DNA from: Candidatus Cloacimonadota bacterium
GTDB taxonomy: Bacteria; Cloacimonadota; Cloacimonadia; Cloacimonadales; Cloacimonadaceae
Assembly (NCBI GenBank): GCA_020532545.1
Contig: JAJBAW010000018.1
Location: 1-52,964, forward strand
DNA length: 52,964 nt
Direction of reading: 5' to 3'
The notes under the pieces were generated by a model. The model saw only the letters and a program-made list of their open reading frames with translations. It was not told the DNA's origin and made no database searches. Both the position numbers and the translations under genes were made by a program. Shown here piece by piece: positions 9,173-18,208 of this stretch (position 1 is the first letter of the stretch; every line of letters begins with the position of its first letter).

Positions 9173-9217
9173 TTGGCGCAATGCTGGATTGGATGCGTCC
9201 CCAAGTCCAACAAGGCC
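9173..9217 (+). repeat. 45-bp direct repeat, copy 1
   Basis: Begins ttggcgca and ends caaggcc. It matches 9812-9856 at all but one position. Both copies run straight into an aaggcc...ggcctt mini-hairpin, so the repeat unit includes a small stem-loop. Confidence 0.85.
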
Positions 9218-9405
9218 AGCGGCCTTGACGAAAGAAGAACCGGTTTGAAGCAAGGGAAGGTCACAGCTCATGTAGGCCTTGAAATGTTAAAAGAAAAGGT
9301 CATAACTTAGATAGGCCTTGAAGAGAAATGTACTAGCTCACATTATCCTAGAAAGACGATAGGTGGCGGTTTTTAACCGCCATTCCACGAGCTACCGCCC
9401 GGGAT

Positions 9406-9585
9406 AAGACGATTTCCGGGCCTTTTAAGGCACGGGTAGGCGTGTCTCTATGGATATAATTGCCACAGGTTTTGAAGGCGGATTCCATACTAGGCCTTGC
9501 ATCTTCGTCGCCAAAGCAAGATACTTCATGAAATATAAGACCCAGCTGCGGTGTCCCCGGCCTTAAAAGGCCGGGAAATCGTCTT
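9406..9585. repeat. 180-bp segment bounded by 31-bp inverted arms
   Basis: The left arm (9406-9436) and the inverse of the right arm (9555-9585) both start aagacgatttcc and match at about 28 of 31 positions. The right arm is itself palindromic (ccggcctt/aaggccgg). The roughly 118-bp interior has no gene. The layout resembles a MITE or the paired hairpins left by small transposons, but no target-site duplication was confirmed. Confidence 0.5.
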
Positions 9586-9608
9586 GAGGAGGTCAATAGC
9601 ATGCTGCA

Positions 9609-9626
9609 CAAGGGCTAAAGCCCTTG
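9609..9626. repeat. 8-bp perfect palindrome
   Basis: caagggct and agcccttg with a 2-nt spacer, 24 bp after the right arm of the 180-bp segment. It resembles REP-type palindromes. Confidence 0.5.
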
Positions 9627-9712
9627 CCTAACGTCTTTCAAGGCAGTTATATGAATGTGGATAGGGTGTAGTGCTGTCTTCAAAAGGAGATTCCTCTGGC
9701 TTTCGCAGATCT

Positions 9713-9738
9713 GACTCGCCGTCTGAAGACAGCGTTAC
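9713..9738 (+). repeat. 26-bp direct repeat, copy 1
   Basis: Begins gactcgccgtctgaag and ends acagcgttac. An identical copy lies at 10070-10095, and the tgaagacagcg core recurs inverted near 9127-9142 and direct near 10025-10035. Confidence 0.8.
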
Positions 9739-9811
9739 ATGTTGAGCTCTCTAGCTTTGAATACAAAGCCCAAATAAGTGAAGATAAAATGAACGAACGC
9801 TAAGCTCTGTG

Positions 9812-9856
9812 TTGGCGCACTGCTGGATTGGATGCGTCCCCAAGTCCAACAAGGCC
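9812..9856 (+). repeat. 45-bp direct repeat, copy 2
   Basis: Same 45-bp unit as 9173-9217 with one substitution (the base after ttggcgca). It is followed by aaaggcctt, which closes a hairpin. Confidence 0.85.
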
Positions 9857-10069
9857 AAAGGCCTTGAAAACAGTCGGGTAAGCCCAAAAAGAGCAAGTTT
9901 CCTGCTCTGTACACGAGACCTGTACAATCCAGCAACCCCCCACCCTATCCACTAACCATTATACTCTTTATCCGTGTCAATCCGTCTAATCCGTAAAATC
10001 CGTGTGACTATTATTTCACAAGCTCTGAAGACAGCGTTAGGTGCTGAGCTCTCAGGCTTTAGCAGAGGT

Positions 10070-10095
10070 GACTCGCCGTCTGAAGACAGCGTTAC
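10070..10095 (+). repeat. 26-bp direct repeat, copy 2
   Basis: Identical to 9713-9738; it lies just before the secF terminator. Confidence 0.8.
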
Positions 10096-10129
10096 GGTGC
10101 GCGAAAATGCAGTATTGAAAGCCCAAAAT

Positions 10130-10160
10130 AAAAAGCCCGGAACAACGCTCCGGGCTTTTT
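10130..10160 (-). terminator. Strong intrinsic terminator after secF
   Basis: The 12-base arms aaaaagcccgga and tccgggcttttt flank a 7-nt loop, with GC-rich stem bases and a U-tract on both strands. It lies 17 bp past the secF stop and would end transcripts arriving from either side. Confidence 0.92.
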
Positions 10161-10177
10161 TATACTATCTGATCAGC

Positions 10178-11161
10178 TTATTTCTTTCTGGAAAGATTCT
10201 GAGCAGTTTGTTTTTCTTTGTGTGTGAGTTTGCTAAAATCAAGCACCAGGTTGCTGGCGATGAAGATCGAGGAATAGGTACCAAAGATCACACCCAGGCA
10301 GATCGCAAAGGCAAAGTCGTGCAAGACGGCTCCACCAAAGAGATATAGCGAGAAGGCTGTGAAGAATGTGGTTACAGAGGTGATAGCCGTACGGGACAGG
10401 GTCTGATTGATAGAGTGATTGATCACCTTTCCCATAGGTTCTTTCCGATTGGCTTTCAGATCTTCGCGGATGCGGTCAAAGATCACGATCGTATCATTGA
10501 TGCTGTAACCCACGATGGTGAGCAGGGCCGCAAGGATCTGAACGGAGATCTCTTTTCCGGTAAGGGCAAAGATACCCACGATGATGATGACGTCGTGCGC
10601 CAGAGCCACTATAGCCATCAGGCCAAAGGTGAGCTCAAAGCGGAACCAGATATAAACAATCATCAGGATCAAGGCAATAGCCACTGCAAGCAGGAATTGA
10701 GTGCGAAGCTCACCGCCCACTTTGGGGCCCACTTCGTAAATCTCCTGGATCACTTCAGAATTCATATCGCGTCCCTTCACATGCTCTGGGAAGTTGTCTT
10801 TGATGATCTGAATGACACGGGTTTTGGTATCAGCGGATACCTCATCATCGGCCTGCTTGCTTTTGAGCTTGATCATAAAGGTAGAAGCATCTTCTGCACC
10901 TACATGCTGAATCTCAGCTTCGGGGAAGCCGTTTTCCATCAGGATACTGCGCATATCTTCTATCTTAACAGGGCTCACAGAGCTATCCAAAGCTGAAAGA
11001 TTAACTTTAGCGGCCACGCCGCTGGTAAAGTCAATACTCCAATTCAATCCACGGGTAAAAAGACCAACGAGTCCAGCGAGGACGAAGATGATAGAAATCA
11101 CATAAGTTATCTTACGGATCTCCACAAAAGGAACGTGTGTATTACTAAATATTCTCATCAT
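10178..11161 (-). CDS. secF: Protein translocase subunit SecF
   Basis: A 327-residue inner-membrane RND-type protein that works with SecD to use the proton or sodium gradient to drive late steps of Sec export. The N-terminal transmembrane helix (ITYVISIIFVLAGLVGLF) is followed by NWSIDFTSG, the SecF signature, then a periplasmic domain (about 45-140) and five more helices with the conserved VGYSINDTIVIFDRIRE stretch. ATG ATG at the start follows AAGGAG; either could be used. It lies 7 bp after secD, so the two are co-transcribed, and ends at a strong terminator. Confidence 0.96.
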   Translation of the reverse strand: MMRIFSNTHVPFVEIRKITYVISIIFVLAGLVGLFTRGLNWSIDFTSGVAAKVNLSALDSSVSPVKIEDMRSILMENGFPEAEIQHVGAEDASTFMIKLKSKQADDEVSADTKTRVIQIIKDNFPEHVKGRDMNSEVIQEIYEVGPKVGGELRTQFLLAVAIALILMIVYIWFRFELTFGLMAIVALAHDVIIIVGIFALTGKEISVQILAALLTIVGYSINDTIVIFDRIREDLKANRKEPMGKVINHSINQTLSRTAITSVTTFFTAFSLYLFGGAVLHDFAFAICLGVIFGTYSSIFIASNLVLDFSKLTHKEKQTAQNLSRKK

Positions 11162-11168
11162 TCTCTCC

Positions 11169-12752
11169 TTACACGCTAAACGTCTTTTTGGTTCCGGTTA
11201 CTACAAAGGTATCGAAGATAGAGCGCACAAAAACCAGCGCGCAGAACATCGAACCGATGATTCCGATGGTGAGGGTAAGGGCAAAGCCACGAACGGGGCC
11301 GGTGCCGAATTGATAGAGCACGGCAGCAGCGATCAGGGTGGTGATATTCGCATCCCAAACCGTGATGCCCGCGCGTTTGTAGCCAGCGTCCACTGCGGAG
11401 CGAGGGGTCTTGCCAGCATCCAGCTCTTCGCGGATACGTTCAAATACCAGGACATTCGCATCCACTGCCATACCTATGGTAAGCACGATGCCAGCGATAC
11501 CGGGCAGGGTAAGGGTGGCGCCAAAAGCGGTCAGGATCGCCAGAATAAAGCCCACATTAAAGATGAGGGCAAAGTCTGTAATCAGACCGGAAAGTTTGTA
11601 ATAAAGAGCCATGAAGATCATAACTATGCCCAGGCCTATCATGCCTGCCATCGAACCACTGCGGATACTGTCGGAGCCCAAAGTGGCACCGATGATGGAA
11701 GTGGAAATTGGCTTGATGGGAGCAATCAGGTTTCCGGTATTGAGCACGATGGCGAGTTCATTGACCTCGGAAGAAGTGAATCTTCCGGTGATCTGAGCTC
11801 TGCCGCCGCCAATGCGTTCCTGAATATTGGGAGCAGAGTAAACCACACCATCCAGAACTATGGCCAGACGCTTGCCTACGTTGTCCGCAGTTACGCGTTC
11901 AAATTTGCGGGCACCTTCGCGTTTCATCTCGATGGAGACATAGGGCTTGTTTGCCACACGGGGATCGGTGGAGGTGGAAGAGCCGTATTCGACCTTGGCT
12001 CTGGCCAGATCGCCACCGGAAAGTTCCACTGCTGAAGACAAGACGTGCAAGGCACGGTCTGATCTGGGGCTAGCTGCATCAGCGCGCTCCAGAGCAAGCT
12101 GCCAACCGGCAGGCACCATCTGTTGAAACAGAGAATCGGCCAGCAAATCCTGAATCAAGCGGATGCTGTCAAATTGAATCTCTTGATCCATTTCGCCAGG
12201 GCGGATGAGGCTGCTGAAAACTCCAGCTACAGTTGTTTGATTCAAAGAGTCGGATTCTGGCAAAATGGCTTTATCCAATTCTTCCAGCTTTTTCAGGGCT
12301 GGGAATCTATCGAGATTGGCACTGACATTGGCGTCTATGCTGTCCAAAACCCGTTTGGCTTCGTCGGGCTGGGCTACTACACGGAATTCCAGCATAGCGG
12401 TTTGTTTGATCAGGTTTTCTGCCGCTTCGAAGTCGCTGACTCCAGGCAATTGAACCATGATTCTTTTTTCACCGAGTTTCTGGATAGTAGGCTCGGCTAC
12501 GCCAAATTGGTCAATACGCTCGCGGATGATTTTAATATTCTGTTCTACTGCGCCACGTGCGTCCGCAGCAGAGAGTTGGGAAGTATCTACTTCCAAAAGA
12601 ATCTGCATTCCGCCCTTCAGATCAAGCCCGAGCTTGAGTGTGTGCTTTGACCACCACCCAGGCAAATTCGGGATCGCCAAAGGAGCCAGATAAAATGCTG
12701 TCACTAATATGAATATGATTATTGAAAGACCTCGCCAGGAAAACTTCTTCAT
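11169..12752 (-). CDS. secD: Protein translocase subunit SecD
   Basis: A 527-residue partner of SecF. A transmembrane helix near residues 7-28 is followed by TLKLGLDLKGGMQILLEVD, the SecD hallmark, then a large periplasmic P1 region (about 35-330) with the FEAAENLIKQTAMLEFRVV and GRAQITGRFTSSEVNELA segments, and five C-terminal helices with GMAVDANVLVFERIREEL. Length is normal for a SecD encoded separately from SecF. The start is ATG at 12752 with a GGGAG ribosome-binding site. It is the first gene of a two-gene unit. Export matters in this genome, since several neighbours encode large secreted proteins. Confidence 0.96.
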   Translation of the reverse strand: MKKFSWRGLSIIIFILVTAFYLAPLAIPNLPGWWSKHTLKLGLDLKGGMQILLEVDTSQLSAADARGAVEQNIKIIRERIDQFGVAEPTIQKLGEKRIMVQLPGVSDFEAAENLIKQTAMLEFRVVAQPDEAKRVLDSIDANVSANLDRFPALKKLEELDKAILPESDSLNQTTVAGVFSSLIRPGEMDQEIQFDSIRLIQDLLADSLFQQMVPAGWQLALERADAASPRSDRALHVLSSAVELSGGDLARAKVEYGSSTSTDPRVANKPYVSIEMKREGARKFERVTADNVGKRLAIVLDGVVYSAPNIQERIGGGRAQITGRFTSSEVNELAIVLNTGNLIAPIKPISTSIIGATLGSDSIRSGSMAGMIGLGIVMIFMALYYKLSGLITDFALIFNVGFILAILTAFGATLTLPGIAGIVLTIGMAVDANVLVFERIREELDAGKTPRSAVDAGYKRAGITVWDANITTLIAAAVLYQFGTGPVRGFALTLTIGIIGSMFCALVFVRSIFDTFVVTGTKKTFSV

Positions 12753-12915
12753 TGGCTTTTGCTCCCTTCTTCGTTAATTTTCACTATATTTCATTGTGTT
12801 TGTCCCAAAAGTCTGATCGGGCTCTATCCGTCAAGATATTTTTAAAATAATCGTTTTGTATTCAGTCAGAGGAATCCTTACTTAGGCTCATAGCGCTGAA
12901 TACTCGCTGTCCATC

Positions 12916-12952
12916 TTGAGACCTTCTTTTAGCAAGTAGAAGAAGGCCTCAA
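12916..12952 (-). terminator. Hairpin downstream of the DUF3467 gene
   Basis: ttgagaccttctt and aagaaggcctcaa form a 13-bp stem with one mismatch and an 11-nt loop, about 30 bp past the stop of the DUF3467 gene. There is no clear U-tract, so it may be a weak or factor-assisted terminator. Confidence 0.4.
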
Positions 12953-12983
12953 AAGTATCAAAAGAATGAATCTGTCAAAGAGC

Positions 12984-13301
12984 TTAGGCCGGATTGGTCT
13001 TGAAGCCTATACCTTTGTTTTCTCCAGGGTTCTGTCCGTGAACTTTGACTTCGCCGTGCTGCTTTTCAAAAGTCGCGATATTCTGCTCCAAAAGCTGTAA
13101 AAGCTGCTTGGCATGAGAGGGCGTCATCACCACTCTGGTGTAGATTCTGGCATCGGGCAGGCCGGGCAGGATTCTGCCACAATCCAGGATAAATTCTGAG
13201 GGCGAATTTGTGATCATAAAGAAATTCGCATACGTTCCTTCGCCGATCTTCTCGTCGAGTTTGATGTTCAGTTGTTTTTGAGGGGGATTTGGGTTTGCCA
13301 T
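12984..13301 (-). CDS. DUF3467 family protein
   Basis: A 105-residue soluble protein of the DUF3467 family. Family features are the start QKQLNIKLDEKIGEGTYANFFMITNSPSEFILDCGR and the later RVVMTPSHAKQLLQLLEQNIATFEKQHG. The function is not known. The fold is predicted to be small and beta-rich with a C-terminal helix. It lies 14 bp after the Dna2-like helicase and has its own ribosome-binding site, so it probably shares that transcript. A tie to nucleic-acid metabolism would be inference from position only. Confidence 0.85.
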   Translation of the reverse strand: MANPNPPQKQLNIKLDEKIGEGTYANFFMITNSPSEFILDCGRILPGLPDARIYTRVVMTPSHAKQLLQLLEQNIATFEKQHGEVKVHGQNPGENKGIGFKTNPA

Positions 13302-13315
13302 GTTTTACTCCTTAA

Positions 13316-16300
13316 TTAGTCAAGTTCTTGTAGTTTAATTACCCTGCCATTTTGCAGGATGTTTTCATATAATTTGTAAAAGTGGGGTGACTGGCGGCAG
13401 ATATCGGAATTCGCCAGAATAATCAGATAGCTTTTGGCTCTACTGAGGGCTACGTTCAGCTTTCGATCCACTCTGCCATCGCTGCTGAGCGATTGCAGGC
13501 TGCCCAGGCTGGATACACTATGCAGAGGGTAGCAAAGGATGATGATGTCGCGTTCGGAGCCTTGATAGCGCTCCACGGTGTCGATACTGATGCCTTCGAT
13601 CTCCCCCCGCAGGGCATGGATCATCACCCGGTAGGGAGCCACGATGCCGATATCGGTATCCGGACACTCTATCGCCCCAGCTTGCTGCAGATCATTTACG
13701 ATGCGAACCACGGCGCTCACTTGTTTGGGGTCATAATAGTCCTGCTCCGCAGGTGGACAGTCTATCCAGAGCAGTCTTTTGCTGAGATATTCGGGTAATA
13801 CTGCCTGCGAGGGCTCTGCACTTTGTTCGGGACGCACGGGCTTCAGCTTGTTCTCATAATAATGCGAAATCAAGCCGGCAATTTCTTTGTGCATCCGGTA
13901 ATGATTGGTAAGCATCGCAGTATGTTGGTCCCAGGCTTTGGCTTTGTGCACGCGGAAGAGTCTTTCCATCAGGGATTGATCGATGCGATCATATTCCAGT
14001 TCAGAAAGCGGATTGTCTGCAAAAGTGTAATCCAGAGGACTCTGGACACAGATGGCGGGCAATTGGTTCTGATCGCCGATTAAGATGCACTTTGGTGCCA
14101 GGCTCACCAGGCCCAAAAGCGAGGGCTCCAGGATCTGAGACGCTTCATCTATGATCATCTCATCCAGCTTGGTGATGCGTTTCAGATCCCGCTGCCAGGA
14201 TGTGGCACTCTGGGTGGTGGCAATAAAGATGCGGTTTTCCCTCAGCAGAGCATCCATCTCCCCATAACGCTTGTCTCGCATCAGGTTATTCAAGAGTTCG
14301 GCTTCGATCAATTGGGAATTGCCACTGCGGATAAAGGGGATCTTGCGCGCTCTCAGGCAGAGGCAGATCTCGTCCACAGCCCGGTTTGTAAAGCTGAGCA
14401 CCAGCATCTTCTTGTCGGTTTCTTTATAAAAACTCTCGATATATTGGCCGATCAGGCCAGAGGTCTTCCCGGTGCCGGGAGGGCCCTGAACGATGTATAG
14501 TTCTGTGGCGGCCTGCATCTGTTTGATTACCTGTTCGCCTTCGTTTGAGGCAGATTCAGCTACATTTGTGACCGGCTCTCTGATACCTAAATAGAGATCG
14601 CGGAGCTCTGGATCTGCTTCCAGGAAAGTAGAAAGGGAGGCCAGGGGTTGGTACAAAAAGCTTTCAATGACATCATGTTCCAGGCACCAGAGCACGTTTG
14701 AGACCAGCTTGCGTTTGATGCCACCGCGAATATTGATCGTGATTTCCTTGGCGCCTAGCCTGGCGATCACACCCCGGATTATTTCCTGTTGATCCACCCG
14801 GCGTTCCTGCTGATAAAGCAGGATGATGTCGCCCTCGCGGAAGTCTGTGCTGGAAGGATCTGCAGTTAGTTCAAGCTGAATTTCACACTGATCGTAACTG
14901 AGGATCTTCAGATCCCCGATCATCTTGCCGGCTTTTTCCTGGCGGGATTTGTGCCAGAGGGCGTTTTGACCGTAGCTGCTTTCGGAGTGACCAGAGCCGA
15001 TCTTCACCTGCCAGATCTCGCGGGCGATGCGCTTCACCTGCTCACAGTACCAGATATATTCAAAGTCACGCATATTCTTGATCATGCGTTTAAAGCGTTG
15101 CAAGCGCTCACTACTGAAGGGGTTGTAAGCCTCACCGCTCTGCAGGATCAGCCAATCAAAGAACCGCTTGGGATCCAAACTGAGCAAACGCATAATTCCC
15201 ACAATGCGATTGCGGCAATGCAGTAGATTCTGCTCCCGCATCGGCATATTGGCCACATTGCGCAAGGCTTTATCCTGCCCGGCAGAATAGAGGATGCTGC
15301 TGGAGCCCAGATTGCTATCGCCATAGGCATTGCGGATGATGAGATTGTAGGCCACCACCTGATACATTTGGGATGGCCAGACATCATGCGGATGCGGTTT
15401 GCCGCTTTTGAGCTCGACGATGCTGTACTTGCCTTTTTGATGGTAAAGCAAATCCAGGCGTCCCTGCAATCCGTAGGCCGGACAGAGAAAGGAGGGCTCC
15501 AAAAGAAGATCATGCTTGCTGATCTGGGAGCAAAAGTCCTGGATCACAGGCAGATGGGTGCTCTGAATATTCCGAAAGATGCTGTTTGCGCTGCTGACAC
15601 CGATCCCCACCATGGGGATGGACATGCTCTGGAGTCCGCTTTTGAACAGCTCCAGATAGTCCAGCTCGGGCTCGTGGATCAGAGTGTCAAACATGCTGTT
15701 CACCATCTGTCCCAAGAGCATCTTTTCGTTCGCTCCTTCGGAGAAGAGCCGACCCAATAAATACAGCTCCGGGAAGGATTCCTTGTCCGTCATGCACTCT
15801 GCTATCGCGGAGGCATCGACCAGGAAATCCGGTTCCAGAACGATCAAGGTGTGGGGGTTATCGATAAAGAAACCCGCTCTGCCGGCCACTTCACTGAGCT
15901 GGTGACAGTACAGACTGGCATATTGCCAGAGGCTGGGCATGAGGCTGCTGTATTTGGCTTTTTGGGGATTGCGCAGATCGTCGCGCAGCAGGATGTTCAC
16001 ACCTTCCCCATCTTCGGTAACTACCTGCAATTCCAGCCCGCTCACCTTGCCAGCGCTTTTGCTTTGCTCCCAGCTTTTGATCAGGCAGGAGAAGCTCTGT
16101 TTGGGCGCGCGATCGCGCTGGGGAAATTCTATGGCAGCAGACAGGAGCTCTTGCAATACGGGATGTTCAAAGCCTTCCGAGAGATGCCTTAAAAGAGTAT
16201 ATATACTGAGGGCGCCGGACATTACGCTGGTCTCAGAGGCAGCGGAAAGATCGCCATGAGTGACTTTGTTTGCCAGGATCCGAAGAGCATTGATCTGCCC

Positions 16301-16510
16301 CACGATCTGCTGAGGGGTCTGGTTTTGATCGTGATAATACTGCATTTGGGCAAAAAGCCCGCTAAAGCTCTGCTGCGCATCTGCCAGCAGTCCTTTATAG
16401 ATCTGCTCCAGCAGTTGTCTTTGTGAGATCAGCTTGGAGCTATCCTTATCCTCACTGGTCAGGATGCTCAGGAGCTGCTCTGTCAGGGCTTGGGCCAGGG
16501 AAAGTTCCAT
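13316..16510 (-). CDS. Dna2-like SF1 helicase with PD-(D/E)XK nuclease domain
   Basis: A 1064-residue protein joining a nuclease and a helicase. A PD-(D/E)XK (Cas4/RecB-like) core appears at about residues 345-375 as GRLDLLYHQKGKYSIVELKSGK, with the catalytic D and the E-x-K pair. The C-terminal half is a superfamily 1B Upf1/Dna2-type helicase: Walker A VQGPPGTGKTSG (about 677), Walker B IIDEAS (about 785), motif III LIGDQNQLPA (about 813), and motifs V/VI GSERDIIIL and LNVALSRAK (about 985-1025). I see no clear four-Cys iron-sulfur staple around the nuclease. Probable role: processing of DNA ends, flaps or stalled forks. The start ATG overlaps the ftsY stop by one base (TAATG). Confidence 0.85.
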   Translation of the reverse strand: MELSLAQALTEQLLSILTSEDKDSSKLISQRQLLEQIYKGLLADAQQSFSGLFAQMQYYHDQNQTPQQIVGQINALRILANKVTHGDLSAASETSVMSGALSIYTLLRHLSEGFEHPVLQELLSAAIEFPQRDRAPKQSFSCLIKSWEQSKSAGKVSGLELQVVTEDGEGVNILLRDDLRNPQKAKYSSLMPSLWQYASLYCHQLSEVAGRAGFFIDNPHTLIVLEPDFLVDASAIAECMTDKESFPELYLLGRLFSEGANEKMLLGQMVNSMFDTLIHEPELDYLELFKSGLQSMSIPMVGIGVSSANSIFRNIQSTHLPVIQDFCSQISKHDLLLEPSFLCPAYGLQGRLDLLYHQKGKYSIVELKSGKPHPHDVWPSQMYQVVAYNLIIRNAYGDSNLGSSSILYSAGQDKALRNVANMPMREQNLLHCRNRIVGIMRLLSLDPKRFFDWLILQSGEAYNPFSSERLQRFKRMIKNMRDFEYIWYCEQVKRIAREIWQVKIGSGHSESSYGQNALWHKSRQEKAGKMIGDLKILSYDQCEIQLELTADPSSTDFREGDIILLYQQERRVDQQEIIRGVIARLGAKEITINIRGGIKRKLVSNVLWCLEHDVIESFLYQPLASLSTFLEADPELRDLYLGIREPVTNVAESASNEGEQVIKQMQAATELYIVQGPPGTGKTSGLIGQYIESFYKETDKKMLVLSFTNRAVDEICLCLRARKIPFIRSGNSQLIEAELLNNLMRDKRYGEMDALLRENRIFIATTQSATSWQRDLKRITKLDEMIIDEASQILEPSLLGLVSLAPKCILIGDQNQLPAICVQSPLDYTFADNPLSELEYDRIDQSLMERLFRVHKAKAWDQHTAMLTNHYRMHKEIAGLISHYYENKLKPVRPEQSAEPSQAVLPEYLSKRLLWIDCPPAEQDYYDPKQVSAVVRIVNDLQQAGAIECPDTDIGIVAPYRVMIHALRGEIEGISIDTVERYQGSERDIIILCYPLHSVSSLGSLQSLSSDGRVDRKLNVALSRAKSYLIILANSDICRQSPHFYKLYENILQNGRVIKLQELD

Positions 16511-17463
16511 TACTCTTCTTCGGCTTCCTCGCCACCCGCAAAGAAGGCTCTCACGAATCTTACGGTATGGAAATTCTCGATATCGTCGATGCTTTCGCCT
16601 ATGCCCAAAAGCCGCACCGGAATCTCCAGGTTTTGCTTGATATTAAAGATGATGCCGCCTTTGGCAGTGCCGTCGAACTTGGTGAGGGCGATGCCGGTGA
16701 GCTTGATGGCTTCGTCGAAGTGCAGGGCTTGGGAAATGGCGTTTTGCCCGGTGGTGCTATCCACTACCAGGATGGTCTCATGAGGCGCCTGGGGGCAGGC
16801 TTTCTTGATGCTGCGATCGATCTTGCCCAGCTCTTTCATGAGGCGGTCTTTGGTATGCTGACGGCCGGCTGTATCGATCAGGACCACATCAAACTGCTCG
16901 CGCACGCCTTTGGCCACACCGTCATAGATCACAGAAGCGGGATCCTTGTTTGCCTCCGTGCGCAGTATCTGCACATTGGCACGTTCTGCCCAGATGGCAA
17001 TCTGCTCGATAGCAGCGGCACGGAAGGTATCTCCGGCCACGATCAGGACTTTCTTGCCGGTTTTGGCAAAGACATTCGCCACCTTGCCGATTGTGGTGGT
17101 TTTTCCGGTGCCATTCACACCCACAAAGGCGACCACAAAAGGCTTGGCGTCTTCAGGAATCTCGAAGAAATCGTTTTCATCCGGGATATCTTTGAAGAGG
17201 ATGTTTTGCATGATATCCACGAGGTAGATTTGGACCAATTCGGGATCGGTAATCTTGTCTATACGCACCTCTTCCCTGAGGCTGGTCAGAATCAATTCCG
17301 CCATCTCGGTGCCGGTGTCGTTTTTGATCAGAATCTCTTCGATCTGCTCAAAGAGTTCTTCATCCACCACCCCGCGGAGCTTGACTGCTTCGGCTATTTT
17401 ATCTATAAATCCGGATTTGGATTTACTAAGTTTCTGACGCAGGTTTTTCAATTTACTGAACAT
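16510..17463 (-). CDS. ftsY: Signal recognition particle receptor FtsY
   Basis: The SRP receptor GTPase that docks ribosome-SRP complexes at the membrane. I use the ATG at 17461-17463 (MFSKLKNLRQKLSKSKSGF), which has a GGAG site upstream and gives 317 residues; the frame extends further upstream but with non-FtsY sequence. The NG domain is complete: G1 GVNGTGKTTTIGK, G3 DTAGRQHTKDRLM, G4 TKFDGTAKGG and the closing GIGESIDDIENF. There is no long acidic A domain, as in many short FtsY proteins. It leads the unit ftsY - helicase/nuclease - DUF3467 and is transcribed away from the membrane-protein gene to its right. Confidence 0.96.
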   Translation of the reverse strand: MFSKLKNLRQKLSKSKSGFIDKIAEAVKLRGVVDEELFEQIEEILIKNDTGTEMAELILTSLREEVRIDKITDPELVQIYLVDIMQNILFKDIPDENDFFEIPEDAKPFVVAFVGVNGTGKTTTIGKVANVFAKTGKKVLIVAGDTFRAAAIEQIAIWAERANVQILRTEANKDPASVIYDGVAKGVREQFDVVLIDTAGRQHTKDRLMKELGKIDRSIKKACPQAPHETILVVDSTTGQNAISQALHFDEAIKLTGIALTKFDGTAKGGIIFNIKQNLEIPVRLLGIGESIDDIENFHTVRFVRAFFAGGEEAEEE

Positions 17464-17605
17464 GACTTTTCTCCGTTTCATTATGTTTATCATTGACATA
17501 TTGATGCTATGCGTTAAGTTTGCAACATAGACGATATCGTCAATGAAAATGTGCTTGCACACCATATCTTTCGGGTTTCCGGGAGCTAAATATATATTGA
17601 GGAAT

Positions 17606-18208
17606 ATGATGAATAGATTTAAGATAGAGTACCTGTTGATCGTGATTTTACCAGTTTTGGCCAGTTGGATCGGATCCTTGCTGCCAGGCATGCAAAGCGG
17701 CCCTGGTGGTCCATCTCTGATGCACATCAGCCTGGGAGCGGCTCTGCTAACCGGCCTGATGGCCTTGTTTGTCAGATACTTAGCCGGGCAGTGGCATTAT
17801 CTGATCGCCATAGTGGCCTCCATGCTCTATGCAGGTTTATCCCTCAGGGTGATGAACGCCCCCATCAGCATCCTGCCTCTTTTCCTGGTCAATCTGCTGT
17901 ACTCCCTGCTCACCATCCTGATCATCAAGTTCGTCTTCTATATCAAGACGATATTCCGCTTTCGCACCATTCTCTTTGGCGTAGCGGGAGCCGCGATCTT
18001 CAGCGTATATCTGGCTTTCTTATATCAATTGCTCACCGTCCAGTTGCCCCAAGGTTTTTGGAATGCCACCTTTATGTATGGCCTCATTAGCTATGTCTTT
18101 ATCGGCTTTGGCATGTCCATGGCAGATCTCATCATCCTGCGCCTGGATGTAGCAGAGCTCCAAAACCAGGGCGGCCAGGATCAGGACACCGAGGAAGATG
18201 ATAGCTGA
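17606..18208 (+). CDS. Uncharacterised multi-pass membrane protein
   Basis: About 200 residues with five or six predicted transmembrane helices (for example LLIVILPVLASWIGSLL, ISLGAALLTGLMALFV, HYLIAIVASMLYAGL, FLVNLLYSLLTILII, TILFGVAGAAIFSVYLAF, FMYGLISYVFIGFGMSM) and a hydrophilic acidic C-terminal tail (QDQDTEEDDS). I do not recognise the family. Tandem ATG codons at 17606 and 17609 follow a GAGGA site; the second has the better spacing. An in-frame ATG further upstream lacks a ribosome-binding site. Its 3' end overlaps trmB by 11 bp, so the two are translationally linked. Confidence 0.75.
   Translation: MMNRFKIEYLLIVILPVLASWIGSLLPGMQSGPGGPSLMHISLGAALLTGLMALFVRYLAGQWHYLIAIVASMLYAGLSLRVMNAPISILPLFLVNLLYSLLTILIIKFVFYIKTIFRFRTILFGVAGAAIFSVYLAFLYQLLTVQLPQGFWNATFMYGLISYVFIGFGMSMADLIILRLDVAELQNQGGQDQDTEEDDS

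Larger units (their letters stand above)
9040..10129. repeat. Gene-free, repeat-rich stretch
   Basis: About 1.1 kb without a credible gene. It is built of short dispersed and inverted repeats: a 45-bp direct repeat, a 26-bp direct repeat, variants of ctgtcttcag in both orientations, a pair of 31-bp inverted arms, a hairpin ggcggtt/aaccgcc (9365-9381), small aaggcc hairpins, and a run of roughly 10-bp aatccgt periods near 9975-10010. Open frames inside it are short and follow the repeats. It looks like accumulated REP- or MITE-like debris. Confidence 0.7.

Noticed and set aside
9348-9611. Short minus-strand frame in the repeat-rich stretch
   Set aside because: It follows the inverted arms and palindromes, lacks a ribosome-binding site and resembles no protein family.
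17464-17727. N-terminal extension of FtsY
   Set aside because: It overlaps the divergent promoter region and start of the membrane-protein gene, and lacks FtsY similarity.
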